A stretch of DNA of 28,170 nt from an uncultured Ruminococcus sp. (GTDB lineage: Bacteria > Bacillota > Clostridia > Oscillospirales > CAG-272). Both the position numbers and the translations under genes were made by a program. The stretch is from the NCBI GenBank assembly GCA_905202255.1, contig CAJKRH010000023.1, positions 1-28,170 on the forward strand. Direction: 5' to 3'. Each line of letters starts with the position of its first letter. Position 1 is the first letter of the stretch. A model generated the notes under the pieces. The model was given only the letters and a program-made list of their open reading frames with translations. It ran no database searches and was not told where the DNA came from. Shown piece after piece: positions 13,724 through 23,029 of this stretch.

Positions 13724-16700
13724 ATGGCAAGAAAAAAGATTTCCATGGATGGCAATACCGCGGCGGCGCATGTCTCTTATGCGTTTACCGAGGTTGCAGC
13801 CATCTACCCCATCACGCCCTCCAGCGTTATGGCTGAGCTGACAGACTCATGGTCTGCTACGGGTCTCAAGAACATTTTCGGTGAAAATGTCAGAGTTACC
13901 GAAATGCAGTCCGAGGCAGGTGCCGCAGGTACCGTTCACGGCTCTCTCGCGGCAGGTGCTCTCACTACAACATACACGGCTTCTCAGGGTCTGCTCCTGA
14001 TGATTCCGAATATGTATAAGATTGCAGGCGAGCTTCTTCCCTGCGTTATTCATGTTTCCGCACGCTGTGTAGCTTCTCATGCTCTCAACATTTTCGGCGA
14101 TCATTCCGATATTTATGCTTGCCGTCAGACAGGCTTCGCTATGCTCGCTTCCACAAACCCGCAGGAGGTTATGGACCTCGGCGCGGTTGCTCACCTTTCC
14201 ACTATCAAGGGCAGAGTTCCTTTCATCCATTTCTTTGACGGCTTCCGCACCTCTCACGAGATTCAGAAGATCGAGCAGTGGGATTACAAGGACCTCGAAG
14301 ATATGATTGATAAGGATGCCGTTGCCGAATTCCGCGCACGCGCTCTCAATCCCGAGCATCCCGTTCTCCGCGGCTCCGCAGAAAACGGCGATATATTCTT
14401 CCAGCACAGAGAGGCTTGCAACTCTTATTACAATGCTCTCCCCGCTATCGTGGAAGAATACATGAAGAAAGTAAACAAGAAGATAGGCACAAACTACAAG
14501 CTCTTCAACTACTACGGTCATCCCGAGGCTGAAAATGTTATCATCGCCATGGGATCCGTATGCGATGTTGCCGAGGAGGTTATCGACTACCTCATGGCAA
14601 AGGGCAAGAAGGTCGGTCTCGTAAAGGTAAGACTTTATCGTCCTTTCTGTGCAGACAAGCTCGCAAAGGCTCTGCCCAAGACGGTCAAGAAGATTGCCGT
14701 TCTCGACAGAACAAAGGAACCCGGCTCTCTCGGCGAGCCTCTCTATCTCGATGTTGTTACAGCCCTCAGAGAAGAGGGTGTTGATGCCAAGGTTGTCGGC
14801 GGCAGATACGGTCTCGGCTCCAAGGATACAACTCCCGCTTCCGTCTTTGCCGTTTATGACAATCTCGCAAAGAAGAATCCGAAGAACCATTTCACCATCG
14901 GCATCGTCGATGATGTTACAGGCTATTCGCTTCCCGAAAAGGTTGTTCCCGATACGGCTCCCAAGGGCACTATCTCCTGCAAGTTCTGGGGTCTGGGCGG
15001 TGACGGTACTGTCGGCGCAAACAAGAACTCCATCAAGATCATCGGTGACCACACCGACAAGTATATTCAGGCATACTTCCAGTACGACTCCAAGAAGACA
15101 GGCGGCGTAACAATTTCCCACCTGCGCTTCGGCGATTCGCCCATCAAGTCCTCCTACTATATCACAAAGGCAGACTTCGTGGCATGCCACAATCCCTCTT
15201 ATATGCTCAAGGGCTATAAGATTGTAAACGATGTAAAGCCCGGCGGTACATTCCTGCTCAACTGCCAGTGGACTCCCGAGGAGCTGGACAAGCACCTCCC
15301 CGCTGAAGTAAAGAATTATATCGCCAATAACAATATCAGGTTCTATACCGTTGACGCTATCGACAAAGCACGCGAAATCGGCATGGGCAAGCGTACAAAC
15401 ACGATACTTCAGTCCGCATTCTTCGCTCTGGCAAACATTATGCCCATCTCCGAAGCTGTAGACTACATGAAGTATATGGCAAAGAAGTCCTACCTCAAGA
15501 AGGGCGAAGCCGTAGTTGAAATGAACTACAAGGCTATCGACGCCGGCGTTGACGCCATAGTTGAGATAAAGGTTCCCGAGGCTTGGAAGACAGTTACAGG
15601 CACAGCCGAGGAGAAGGAAATCACAGGCGATCGTCCCGAGCTCGTCAAGTTTGTTCGCGATATCGTTCTTCCCGTTGCAAAGATGCAGGGCGATTCCCTC
15701 CCCGTTTCCAAGTTCGTTGACCTCGCAGACGGTACTCTCCCTCAGGGCGCTGCCGCTTATGAGAAGCGCGGTGTTGCCGTTGATGTTCCCGAGTGGATTC
15801 CCGAAAACTGTATCCAGTGTAACCAGTGCTCCTATGTATGTCCTCATGCTACGCTCCGTCCTTTCGCTATGAATGCGGATGAAGCGGCAAATGCTCCCGC
15901 TTCCACAAAGTTTGCGGCTAAGATGACAGGCAAGGGTTGCGAAGATTATAAATTCACCATCGCTATCAGCCCGCTCGACTGTATGGGTTGCGGACTCTGC
16001 GTAAATGTATGTCCCGCAAAGACAAAGGCTCTCCGCATGGTTCCTCAGGAAAGTCAGGCAGACCAGCAGGCAGCATTCGATTATGCTGTTGCAAAGGTTT
16101 CCAAGAAGACACTTCCTTTCGCAGAGACAACTGTAAAGGGCAGCCAGTTTAACCAGCCGCTGCTTGAGTTCTCCGGTTCCTGCGCAGGCTGTGCCGAAAC
16201 ATCTTATGCTCGCCTTATCACTCAGCTCTTCGGCGAGAGAATGTATATTTCCAATGCTACAGGCTGTTCCTCCATCTGGGGCGGTTCCGCACCTGCCACA
16301 CCTTACACTGTAAATAAAGACAGCCACAAGGGTCCGGCATGGGCAAACTCCCTCTTTGAGGATAACGCAGAGCATGGTCTCGGTATGGCTCTCGGTCAGA
16401 AAGCTATCCGTGAGAAGCTCAAGGCTAAACTTGAAAAGCTCGTATCCATCTGGGCTACCGACGATATCAAGGCAGCAGCCGCAGAATGGCTCGAGACATA
16501 TAACGACGGCAAGACAAACGGCGCAGCTACGGATAAGCTCATCGCCGCTCTTTCCGACGGCATACTCACAGCAGACGAAGGCGTTGCATTCCTCTCTTCC
16601 GAGGCAGGCAAGGCTCACTTCGGCGACAAGGCTGAAGAGATGCTCGCTCATATGAAAGCTCTTCAGGCAGCAGGCAAGAATTGCGATTGCGAAGCTTGCA

Positions 16701-17386
16701 CGCTCGCAGCTGAAATCCTCGCAGAAAAAGATTACCTCGCAAAGAAGTCCGTTTGGATATTCGGTGGCGACGGCTGGGCTTATGATATCGGCTTCGGCGG
16801 TCTTGACCATGTAATCGCTTCCGGCGAAGATGTAAACATCATGGTATTCGATACCGAAGTTTACTCCAATACAGGCGGTCAGGCTTCCAAGGCTTCTCAG
16901 ATGGGTCAGGTTGCTCAGTTTGCCGCTGCAGGTAAGGCTACAAAGAAGAAAGACCTTGCAAGCATTGCTATGTCTTATGGTTATGTATATGTTGCTCAGA
17001 TTGCTATGGGCGCAGATATGAACCAGACAATCAAGGCTATCACAGAGGCTGAAGCTTATCACGGTCCCTCCCTTGTCATCGGTTATGCTCCCTGCGAGAT
17101 GCACGGTGTAAAGGGCGGTATGGGTAACTGCCAGTCCGAAATGAAGAGAGCCGTTGAAGCAGGCTACTGGAATATGTTCCGTTACAATCCTGCGGCAGAG
17201 CCCAAGTTCTCGCTTGACAGCAAGGCTCCCACAGCAGATTATATGGACTTCATCAAGAGCGAGACAAGATATGCCCGCCTCATGCAGTCCTTCCCCGAGA
17301 GAGCAAACGAGCTCTTCGAGCATGCTGAAGAAAATGCAAAGGCTAAGTACGAGAGACTTACAAAACTCGGCGAACTTTACAAATAA
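13724..17386 (+). CDS. nifJ: Pyruvate:ferredoxin (flavodoxin) oxidoreductase
   Basis: A 1220-residue single-chain PFOR that converts pyruvate and CoA to acetyl-CoA and CO2 while reducing ferredoxin; a central enzyme of anaerobic fermentation. Two ferredoxin-type 4Fe-4S motifs are visible (C696/C699/C702/C706 and C753/C756/C759/C763), the CxxC that starts the TPP-proximal cluster (C820/C823), and the TPP/Mg motif GGDGWAYDIG (1014-1023) with N1049. The N-terminal domain (YPITPSSVMAE) binds pyruvate/TPP. Slightly longer than the usual 1170-1190 residues, with extra sequence around 915-1000. GGAGG lies 8 bases before the ATG. Codon use is strongly biased (AAG, CTC, GTT, TCC), as in very highly expressed genes. 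Monocistronic. Confidence 0.98.
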   Translation: MARKKISMDGNTAAAHVSYAFTEVAAIYPITPSSVMAELTDSWSATGLKNIFGENVRVTEMQSEAGAAGTVHGSLAAGALTTTYTASQGLLLMIPNMYKIAGELLPCVIHVSARCVASHALNIFGDHSDIYACRQTGFAMLASTNPQEVMDLGAVAHLSTIKGRVPFIHFFDGFRTSHEIQKIEQWDYKDLEDMIDKDAVAEFRARALNPEHPVLRGSAENGDIFFQHREACNSYYNALPAIVEEYMKKVNKKIGTNYKLFNYYGHPEAENVIIAMGSVCDVAEEVIDYLMAKGKKVGLVKVRLYRPFCADKLAKALPKTVKKIAVLDRTKEPGSLGEPLYLDVVTALREEGVDAKVVGGRYGLGSKDTTPASVFAVYDNLAKKNPKNHFTIGIVDDVTGYSLPEKVVPDTAPKGTISCKFWGLGGDGTVGANKNSIKIIGDHTDKYIQAYFQYDSKKTGGVTISHLRFGDSPIKSSYYITKADFVACHNPSYMLKGYKIVNDVKPGGTFLLNCQWTPEELDKHLPAEVKNYIANNNIRFYTVDAIDKAREIGMGKRTNTILQSAFFALANIMPISEAVDYMKYMAKKSYLKKGEAVVEMNYKAIDAGVDAIVEIKVPEAWKTVTGTAEEKEITGDRPELVKFVRDIVLPVAKMQGDSLPVSKFVDLADGTLPQGAAAYEKRGVAVDVPEWIPENCIQCNQCSYVCPHATLRPFAMNADEAANAPASTKFAAKMTGKGCEDYKFTIAISPLDCMGCGLCVNVCPAKTKALRMVPQESQADQQAAFDYAVAKVSKKTLPFAETTVKGSQFNQPLLEFSGSCAGCAETSYARLITQLFGERMYISNATGCSSIWGGSAPATPYTVNKDSHKGPAWANSLFEDNAEHGLGMALGQKAIREKLKAKLEKLVSIWATDDIKAAAAEWLETYNDGKTNGAATDKLIAALSDGILTADEGVAFLSSEAGKAHFGDKAEEMLAHMKALQAAGKNCDCEACTLAAEILAEKDYLAKKSVWIFGGDGWAYDIGFGGLDHVIASGEDVNIMVFDTEVYSNTGGQASKASQMGQVAQFAAAGKATKKKDLASIAMSYGYVYVAQIAMGADMNQTIKAITEAEAYHGPSLVIGYAPCEMHGVKGGMGNCQSEMKRAVEAGYWNMFRYNPAAEPKFSLDSKAPTADYMDFIKSETRYARLMQSFPERANELFEHAEENAKAKYERLTKLGELYK

Positions 17387-17412
17387 TATCAGCTTGATAA
17401 TAAACAAAATAA

Positions 17413-17443
17413 AAATCGCCGCGGTCGTTGACCGCGGCGATTT
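17413..17443. terminator. Shared terminator of PFOR and the ABC exporter genes
   Basis: Perfect 14-bp stem AAATCGCCGCGGTC/GACCGCGGCGATTT with a 3-nt loop between two convergent genes. On minus it is followed by TTTTTATTTTG; on plus the T run is broken. Confidence 0.88.
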
Positions 17444-17473
17444 CTGCTTGTTGCTTTGATTTTTGCCTGCTTT

Positions 17474-19375
17474 TTAATTTGATTTCACGGCTTTTTCATC
17501 GTAATACTGCGCCTGCGCATGCCACAGCTCGTGATACTTCCCTGCCGTGTCGGCGAGGAGTGCCTCGTGCGTGCCGACCTGAACAACAGAACCATGGTCA
17601 AACACGGCTATCTTATCGCAGAAGCGGCAGGAGGAGAGCCTGTGGCTGATATAAACCGCTGTTCTGTCCGTCACCATCTCGCTGAATCTCGAATAGATTT
17701 CCGATTCGGCTATCGGGTCGAGTGCCGCCGTCGGCTCATCGAGGATGATAAACGGAGCGTTTTTATAGAGTGCACGGGCGATGGCTATCTTCTGCGCCTC
17801 GCCGCCGGAAACATTGACACCGTTTTTATCGAGATTCTTATAGAGATATGTGTCAAGCCCCTGCGGCATCTTCTCTGCGTCAAGCGTGAAACCGGCCTTT
17901 TCAAGGCACTCCTCTGCTTTTTCCTTATCGTAATCCGATTTTATCGCCACATTCTGACCGAGCGGCAGAGCGAAGAGGCGGAAATCCTGAAATACCACGG
18001 AGAAAACGGAGATGTAATCGAGATAATTGTATTTTCTTATATTGATACCGTTGAGAAGTATTTCGCCCTCGTCCGGGTCATAGAGGCGGCAAAGAAGCTT
18101 GATAAATGTAGTCTTGCCGCTGCCGTTCTGTCCCACCACGGCAAGTTTTTCGCCGATGTTGAACTTGAAAGAAACATGGCGGAGCGCATAATTTTCACTG
18201 CCGGGATATTTAAAGGAAACATCGCGGAATTCTATCTCATAGTCGTTATCCATGCGCTTTTCCACCGTGAGCGAGCCCTGATACATCTTATTCGGAATAT
18301 CGAGAAAATCAAAGGTGAGCCCCAGAAATTCCGCATTGTTGCGAAGCTCGTTAAGAGAGGTTATCATCGTGCCTATCGCACCGGAAACCATTGTAAGCGC
18401 ACCGATATACTGCGTTATCTCGCCGATGCCGAATGCTCCCGCCCATGCTTTAAGACATACGAACACATAAGCAAAGCCTGTGAAAATGACAGACACCGCG
18501 CTTGAAGCCGCATAGAGCGGACCGAGCTTGGTGCGCGAAGCCTTTGCATAAAAGCCCTTGGAAGCGAATGCGTCCTCTTTGTTGTTCGCATGCTTTACAG
18601 CAAACCTGTCCTGACTGTACATGCGGACATCCGACACCCATTTGCTTTCGTATGCGAGGTCATAGAAAAAGCCGAACAGCTGATTTACGAGATTGTGCCT
18701 GTTTGCATTTTGGGCATAAAATTTGCCGACTATATTTTCAATCGCAGGAGAAAGATAAGTCACAAGCAGAAGAACGGCGATTATTCCGAGAATAAAGAGC
18801 GGACTGTTCAGAACGGTAAGCCCCCCTGCGCTCTCCGGCACTCTGCGGACAAAAAGCGTGACTGTCATCGCGATACCACCGAGAAGCGTTGCGACAGCGG
18901 AGAGAAGATCCATAAAGCGCCATTCAACGCTTCCGAGCCCCCTGCCGTTTGCATTGGCATTCTGCTGTATTTTGTTATACAGAATATGCGTATCGCCGCT
19001 ATCCATATCGGCATAATCCATATCCATAAATTTATCACGGTAAAGCTTATCAAAAGCATACCATTTTACCTGCCCGTAAATGCTGAGAGCTTTATTTATA
19101 AAAGCCGAAACAATCGCAATAACGGCGGCGGAAGCAAGTGAAATTATGACATATGTTTTCAGCTTTTCGGGGTCTCTGTCGCCCGCAAGCTCGCCGATTA
19201 TCAGCGCCGAAAGATAAATACCGACATAAGGCGTCAGCGCCGACCAGATTCTGCTTATTATTGACATTGCCGTATATTTCGGGTTTGCGCGATAAAGCAG
19301 TTTCATTCCGCGCAGCGTCATTTTCATTGCCTCTTTGCGGGGCATAAGAGCTGTTTTTTCAGTTTTCTTCTTCAT
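17474..19375 (-). CDS. ABC exporter half-transporter (second subunit)
   Basis: A 633-residue type IV ABC exporter subunit: six-span membrane domain (about 35-345) fused to an ATPase domain (about 378-620). Walker A GQNGSGKTT is at 415-423, Q-loop Q463, signature VSGGE 522-526, Walker B IILDEP 543-548 with the catalytic Glu present. The ATG at 19375 is chosen because GGAGG lies 8 bases upstream; longer in-frame starts run back into the neighbouring gene. It overlaps the previous gene by 17 bases, so both subunits are made together and probably form a heterodimer that exports a peptide, lipid or drug. No peptidase domain is present. Substrate unknown. Confidence 0.93.
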   Translation of the reverse strand: MKKKTEKTALMPRKEAMKMTLRGMKLLYRANPKYTAMSIISRIWSALTPYVGIYLSALIIGELAGDRDPEKLKTYVIISLASAAVIAIVSAFINKALSIYGQVKWYAFDKLYRDKFMDMDYADMDSGDTHILYNKIQQNANANGRGLGSVEWRFMDLLSAVATLLGGIAMTVTLFVRRVPESAGGLTVLNSPLFILGIIAVLLLVTYLSPAIENIVGKFYAQNANRHNLVNQLFGFFYDLAYESKWVSDVRMYSQDRFAVKHANNKEDAFASKGFYAKASRTKLGPLYAASSAVSVIFTGFAYVFVCLKAWAGAFGIGEITQYIGALTMVSGAIGTMITSLNELRNNAEFLGLTFDFLDIPNKMYQGSLTVEKRMDNDYEIEFRDVSFKYPGSENYALRHVSFKFNIGEKLAVVGQNGSGKTTFIKLLCRLYDPDEGEILLNGINIRKYNYLDYISVFSVVFQDFRLFALPLGQNVAIKSDYDKEKAEECLEKAGFTLDAEKMPQGLDTYLYKNLDKNGVNVSGGEAQKIAIARALYKNAPFIILDEPTAALDPIAESEIYSRFSEMVTDRTAVYISHRLSSCRFCDKIAVFDHGSVVQVGTHEALLADTAGKYHELWHAQAQYYDEKAVKSN

Positions 19376-21215
19376 TTTCTTTGCCTCCGTCCTTATAGTA
19401 CTTGCTCTGGACATCGAAAAATTCCTTATATTTGCCGCCGAGCGCCATAAGCTCATCATGCGTGCCTTCCTCGGCGATGACGCTTCCGTCGAGCAGGATT
19501 ATCCTGTCACAAAAGCGCGTCGAGGCAAGGCGGTGGGAAATATAAACGGAGGAGCGTCCCTCTGCCATGGCGTTGTATTTGCTGTACATATCCGCCTCGG
19601 CTATCGGGTCGAGAGCCGCCGTCGGCTCGTCGAGTATGAGCATCGGCGCGTTTTTATAGAGCGCGCGGGCGAGCATGAGTCTCTGCGTTTCGCCGCCGGA
19701 AAGTGCAATCGCCTCCTCATAAACATCACGCACGAGCTTTGTATCGTATTTTTCCGGAAGCGACTCTATCTTTTCGCAAAGCCCCGCTTTGTCGGCGCAA
19801 CTGCGGACAGCATCCATATCGATATTGCCGTCCATATCCTGCGCTATATTCTGCGCTATCGTTGCGGCAATGACATCGAAATCCTGAAATACTGCGGAAA
19901 AGAGCTTATAATAATCGCGGCGATTGTATTTTCTTATATCCTCACCATTCAGCAGTACTCTGCCCTCTGTCGGGTCATAAAAGCCGCAGATGAGACGGAC
20001 GAGCGTCGTCTTTCCCGCTCCGTTCATGCCGACCACGGCAAGCTTTTCGCCGGGATGAAGCGTGAGATTTATATTTTTCAGCACATCCCTCTCCGTTTCG
20101 GGATAGCGGAAAGTTACATTTTCGAGTTTTATCTCATATTTGCCGCGCGGGTCTGCCGTGAGCGGCTCGCCGTCCTCAAACCTGAATATTTCGGGATATT
20201 CAATCATCTCGCGGACAGTCGAGATATCAAGGCTTTGTCTGTGGAGCGTATTTACATTTCCGAGTATCCATCTCACCCAGTTTGTAAATCCGCCGAATGC
20301 GGCAAAATAAAGCACAAATTCCGCCGCGGAAAGGTTTCCTTTCAGAGCCATATTTATAAGGTAGGCATACGCTATGCCATTGCGGAGGAATGTGAGAACG
20401 ATATCGGAAACGGAGCTTATCATATTGACATTCTGCTCCCTGCGCTTGAGGGCAAGGGTAAGGTCCTTTGCCTTATCGTAAATTTCCGTAAGCCATGGCT
20501 TTATTCCGAAAATGCGCATATCCTTTGCGTATTCCGAGCCGGAGCCGACAGTGTTTACATAATTCATTCTGCGTCCCTGCTCCGAAAACTCCGTGCGGTG
20601 TCTGTATCCGAATCCGCCGACTTTCTTATTTACAAAGAATCCGACAATCGATGTCGCAAGCACAACGGCGACAACCCAAAGGTCGAGTCTTGAAAGCATT
20701 GCAAGATAGATGGCAAAACCAAGGATATTTTTAATAAGCTGAACAAGTGTGTTCCATATAGCTTCCGTTGCGCTTCCGTTGCTGTCTACGGCATCCGAAG
20801 CGCTTTGAGCAAGGTCGCGGAATTCCTTTTTCTCGGTATTCGGATATGATGTTGTCATCATCTTGCCGCATATCATACCGATGATATGTGTCCTTATTGT
20901 AATGCGCCCATACATTGTATTTTCGCTGACATACGAATTTGCGGCTCTCAGAAGCATAGTCGCGCCGATAAAAACAAGTATCGTGATGAGCAGATATGTA
21001 AGCGACTTCTGCGTTTCAACTGCGGAGATGACCGCGGGAGAAATGAAAAGCGAAATAAGGCTCTGCCCCAGCGCTATGACGACCTGCGCAAGGCAGAGGA
21101 AGAGAACTTTTTTCTCTTTTATCTTCCATGCCGTGCCTATCATCCAGCAGCTGTTCTGCCACATATTGTATTTTGGCTTCTTCGGCTTTTCCTTTTTTAT
21201 TTTTTCTTTAGTCAA
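19359..21215 (-). CDS. ABC exporter half-transporter (first subunit)
   Basis: A 618-residue partner of the next gene, with the same layout: membrane domain (about 30-330), then ATPase domain (about 360-610). Walker A GMNGAGKTT is at 396-404, Q-loop Q444, signature LSGGE 505-509, Walker B LILDE 526-530. Both ATPase sites of the pair look catalytically intact, unlike many heterodimers with one degenerate site. The start is TTG at 21215, supported by GGGAGGG 8 bases upstream. The promoter has a weak -35 flanked by two 21-bp-spaced repeats, suggesting activation by the LytTR regulator encoded just upstream. Confidence 0.92.
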   Translation of the reverse strand: MTKEKIKKEKPKKPKYNMWQNSCWMIGTAWKIKEKKVLFLCLAQVVIALGQSLISLFISPAVISAVETQKSLTYLLITILVFIGATMLLRAANSYVSENTMYGRITIRTHIIGMICGKMMTTSYPNTEKKEFRDLAQSASDAVDSNGSATEAIWNTLVQLIKNILGFAIYLAMLSRLDLWVVAVVLATSIVGFFVNKKVGGFGYRHRTEFSEQGRRMNYVNTVGSGSEYAKDMRIFGIKPWLTEIYDKAKDLTLALKRREQNVNMISSVSDIVLTFLRNGIAYAYLINMALKGNLSAAEFVLYFAAFGGFTNWVRWILGNVNTLHRQSLDISTVREMIEYPEIFRFEDGEPLTADPRGKYEIKLENVTFRYPETERDVLKNINLTLHPGEKLAVVGMNGAGKTTLVRLICGFYDPTEGRVLLNGEDIRKYNRRDYYKLFSAVFQDFDVIAATIAQNIAQDMDGNIDMDAVRSCADKAGLCEKIESLPEKYDTKLVRDVYEEAIALSGGETQRLMLARALYKNAPMLILDEPTAALDPIAEADMYSKYNAMAEGRSSVYISHRLASTRFCDRIILLDGSVIAEEGTHDELMALGGKYKEFFDVQSKYYKDGGKENEEEN

Positions 21216-21247
21216 GGTGTTTCCCTCCCTTTTTGGTTTACGGCTAT

Positions 21248-21311
21248 ATCATATCACAGAAAAAGCGATTCGACATATTTTTGTGACGAATCGCTCTTAT
21301 TTTGTGACGAA
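21248..21311 (-). promoter_or_regulatory. ABC exporter promoter with LytTR-type tandem site
   Basis: Two copies of TTTTGTGACGAA (plus-strand reading) at 21279-21290 and 21300-21311, exactly 21 bp apart; on minus they read TTCGTCACAAAA. Just downstream on minus is a poor -35 (ATGTCG, 21276-21271), 17 bp, and TATGAT (21253-21248). LytTR regulators are known to bind direct repeats about 21 bp apart next to weak -35 boxes, and AlgR sites contain TTCGTC. The response regulator gene is immediately upstream. Binding is inferred. Confidence 0.6.
21260..21295 (-). terminator. Terminator of the two-component operon
   Basis: Stem AGCGATTCG/CGAATCGCT (21264-21272, 21287-21295) followed on minus by TTTTC. 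It overlaps the promoter-proximal LytTR repeat, so read-through and activation of the ABC genes may be linked. Confidence 0.7.
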
Positions 21312-21320
21312 CTGCAAAAA

Positions 21321-21983
21321 TCACTCCTGCGGAAGCAGTATTTCCGTCGTAAAAGCGCCGTCCTCGCTGTTTCGCGAGAGGAAGCCGCCGTATTTGTTTA
21401 CGACCTCGTCTATGCTTACAAGCCCGAATCCGTGCGAGCCCTCGCGCTTTGTCGATGAAAACAGTCCGTTGGTTTTTTTCAGCTTTTTTCCGGCTGTAAA
21501 GTTTGTAAACGAGATATAAAGCTGTGTTCCTTTCATATCCATATATACGCGTATTATGCGGTTTCCCTCGGGCAGAGCGACGCTCGCATCTATCGCATTG
21601 TCAAAAAGATTGCCTATTATAACGCATAGGTCAAGGTCGCTTATTTTCAGTGCCACTGGGATATGCGCCGTCGCTTTGACCTCGATTCCCTTGGATTTGG
21701 CAAGCGAAATTTTGCTGTTGAGTATGGCATCTGCCATGGCATTGCCTGTTTTTATCACAGTGTCAACGGTATTCAGGTCTGTATCGAGTTCATCGAGATA
21801 TTTCTTTATCGCATCGAGATTCCCGTTTTCCGCATAAGCTTTCATCGCGGCGATATGATTGCGGTAGTCATGCCGCCAGCGGCGCATCTGCTTATACATC
21901 GTTTCCACCTCGGCATAGTGCGTCTCGATAAGCTCGCGCTGATATTCGGCTACTCTTTTATCGTTTTTTATCTTTGTTCTCAT
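21321..21983 (-). CDS. GHKL histidine kinase lacking a sensor domain
   Basis: A 220-residue soluble kinase of the AgrC/CitA-like GHKL type. The phospho-accepting motif RHDYRNH has H38; the ATPase domain has the N-box NLFDNAIDA (125-133) and G-box GSHGFGL (182-188). No hydrophobic segment is present, whereas AgrC-type kinases usually carry 5-7 N-terminal spans and are over 400 residues. The gene appears intact: AGGAGA lies 6 bases before the ATG and it starts 8 bases after the response regulator stop. It presumably phosphorylates that regulator; the signal is unknown and must be cytoplasmic or delivered by a partner, perhaps the ABC exporter itself. Confidence 0.88.
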   Translation of the reverse strand: MRTKIKNDKRVAEYQRELIETHYAEVETMYKQMRRWRHDYRNHIAAMKAYAENGNLDAIKKYLDELDTDLNTVDTVIKTGNAMADAILNSKISLAKSKGIEVKATAHIPVALKISDLDLCVIIGNLFDNAIDASVALPEGNRIIRVYMDMKGTQLYISFTNFTAGKKLKKTNGLFSSTKREGSHGFGLVSIDEVVNKYGGFLSRNSEDGAFTTEILLPQE

Positions 21984-21991
21984 TTTTTCTC

Positions 21992-22690
21992 CTATTTCAT
22001 CGCGATTATCGCGCGGTTTATAGCTTCATATGCGCCGCGTGGCAGAGGCACCTCGTCTCCGCCCGTGAGAGTAACGCTGTTTTTCGTTGTCCGACGGACA
22101 TAGTCGAGATTTATTATGCTTTGCCTGCCTGTGCGGAAAAATCTGCCGTCCAGTTCCGTTTCTATTTCCGAGAGCGTCTTGCGGACGGTGATATCACGCT
22201 TTGCATGGATTGTGATATCATTTTTACAGACATCTATATATTTTATCTCGCGGATTGGCAGGCGGATTATCTCGTCGGCGGTTTTGAGCGTTATCATCTT
22301 GCCGTCTTTTGCAAGCTTTACCGCAGCACGTGAAAGCACCTCAAAAAGCTTTTCGCTTTTCAGCGGCTTCATCAGATAATGAAGCGCCGCCACATCGTAG
22401 CCGTCGCTTATATAATCGGAATAGCCTGTGATGAAAATTATCTGCACGGTCTCGCTTTTCTTCCGTATATTTTTTGCGAGCATCACGCCGTTCATATCGC
22501 CCATTTCGATATCGAGCAGGAGAATATCAAAATCGCTCTCGCCTTCAAAATCAAAAAGCATACTTTCCGCATTTTTATATGTTTTTATTACGGCACTGTG
22601 CCCGTTTTCCCGCGCCCACTGCGCTGTCAGATTCTCTGTCAGCGCCACCTGCGCCACATCGTCATCGCAAATGCCGATTTTCAGTTCCAT
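21992..22690 (-). CDS. LytTR response regulator
   Basis: A 232-residue transcription factor: receiver domain (1-115; acidic pocket D9/D10, phosphoacceptor D60 in LLLDIEM, T88, K108) and LytTR DNA-binding domain (about 130-230; FFRTGRQSIINLDYVRRT is the typical conserved block). First gene of its operon, followed by the GHKL kinase. GGAGGG lies 7-8 bases before the ATG. Family members (AgrA, VirR, ComE) activate peptide, bacteriocin or exporter operons by binding tandem repeats; a candidate site lies before the neighbouring ABC exporter genes. Confidence 0.95.
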   Translation of the reverse strand: MELKIGICDDDVAQVALTENLTAQWARENGHSAVIKTYKNAESMLFDFEGESDFDILLLDIEMGDMNGVMLAKNIRKKSETVQIIFITGYSDYISDGYDVAALHYLMKPLKSEKLFEVLSRAAVKLAKDGKMITLKTADEIIRLPIREIKYIDVCKNDITIHAKRDITVRKTLSEIETELDGRFFRTGRQSIINLDYVRRTTKNSVTLTGGDEVPLPRGAYEAINRAIIAMK

Positions 22691-22740
22691 GATGTTCCCT
22701 CCGTCCCGTTTGCAGGCAATTTCAGTAGTGTTATACCCAT

Positions 22741-22769
22741 ATTATAGCATACAGGTTCGACTTTTTCAA
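22741..22769 (-). promoter_or_regulatory. Promoter of the two-component operon
   Basis: Minus strand TTGAAA (22769-22764), 17-bp spacer, TATAAT (22746-22741). No LytTR-type repeat was seen here, so autoregulation is not supported. Confidence 0.8.
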
Positions 22770-22830
22770 GAGATTGTTTTTTGGGGGGAGTTTCGCGACC
22801 TCGCAATTTTTGTATCTGCTCCGTTTTATG

Positions 22831-22849
22831 CTTGAAATTTGTTATGAAA
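22831..22849 (+). repeat. Direct repeat, copy 1
   Basis: CTTGAAATTTGTTATGAAA, matching 18 of 19 bases of copy 2 at 26056-26074. The two copies flank the nuclease and GNAT genes. Possibly a junction mark of an inserted segment; both are AT-rich, so chance is possible. Confidence 0.35.
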
Positions 22850-22924
22850 ACCATCTTTCAACGGTGAAAGCAAAATAAAATACGAGAAATTGCAATATTC
22901 ATGCTACTTGCGTTAATTATAGAG

Positions 22925-22953
22925 TTGATTAACAGTGAAATTTATGGTATAAT
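22925..22953 (+). promoter_or_regulatory. Promoter of the nuclease gene
   Basis: TTGATT (22925-22930), 17-bp spacer, TATAAT (22948-22953), with a leader of about 70 bases. The stretch 22754-22924 before it holds no gene that I can see. Confidence 0.75.
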
Positions 22954-23029
22954 AGTAATAATAAAAAAATATCTAACAAGCAGGTATAGGATATTCCTTT
23001 GAAAAATATTTTTATAGGAGATATTGACC

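Noticed and set aside
13847..17407. A 1186-codon open frame antisense to the PFOR gene
   Set aside because: It is a by-product of the strong codon bias of PFOR (few codons whose complement is a stop). The protein is Cys/Leu/Ser-rich without a recognisable domain and lacks a ribosome site.
19335..20693. Long plus-strand open frames opposite the ABC genes (also 17519-18505) and opposite MATE (7973-8920)
   Set aside because: Arg/His-rich translations without motifs, lying fully over clear genes with Walker or membrane motifs on the other strand.
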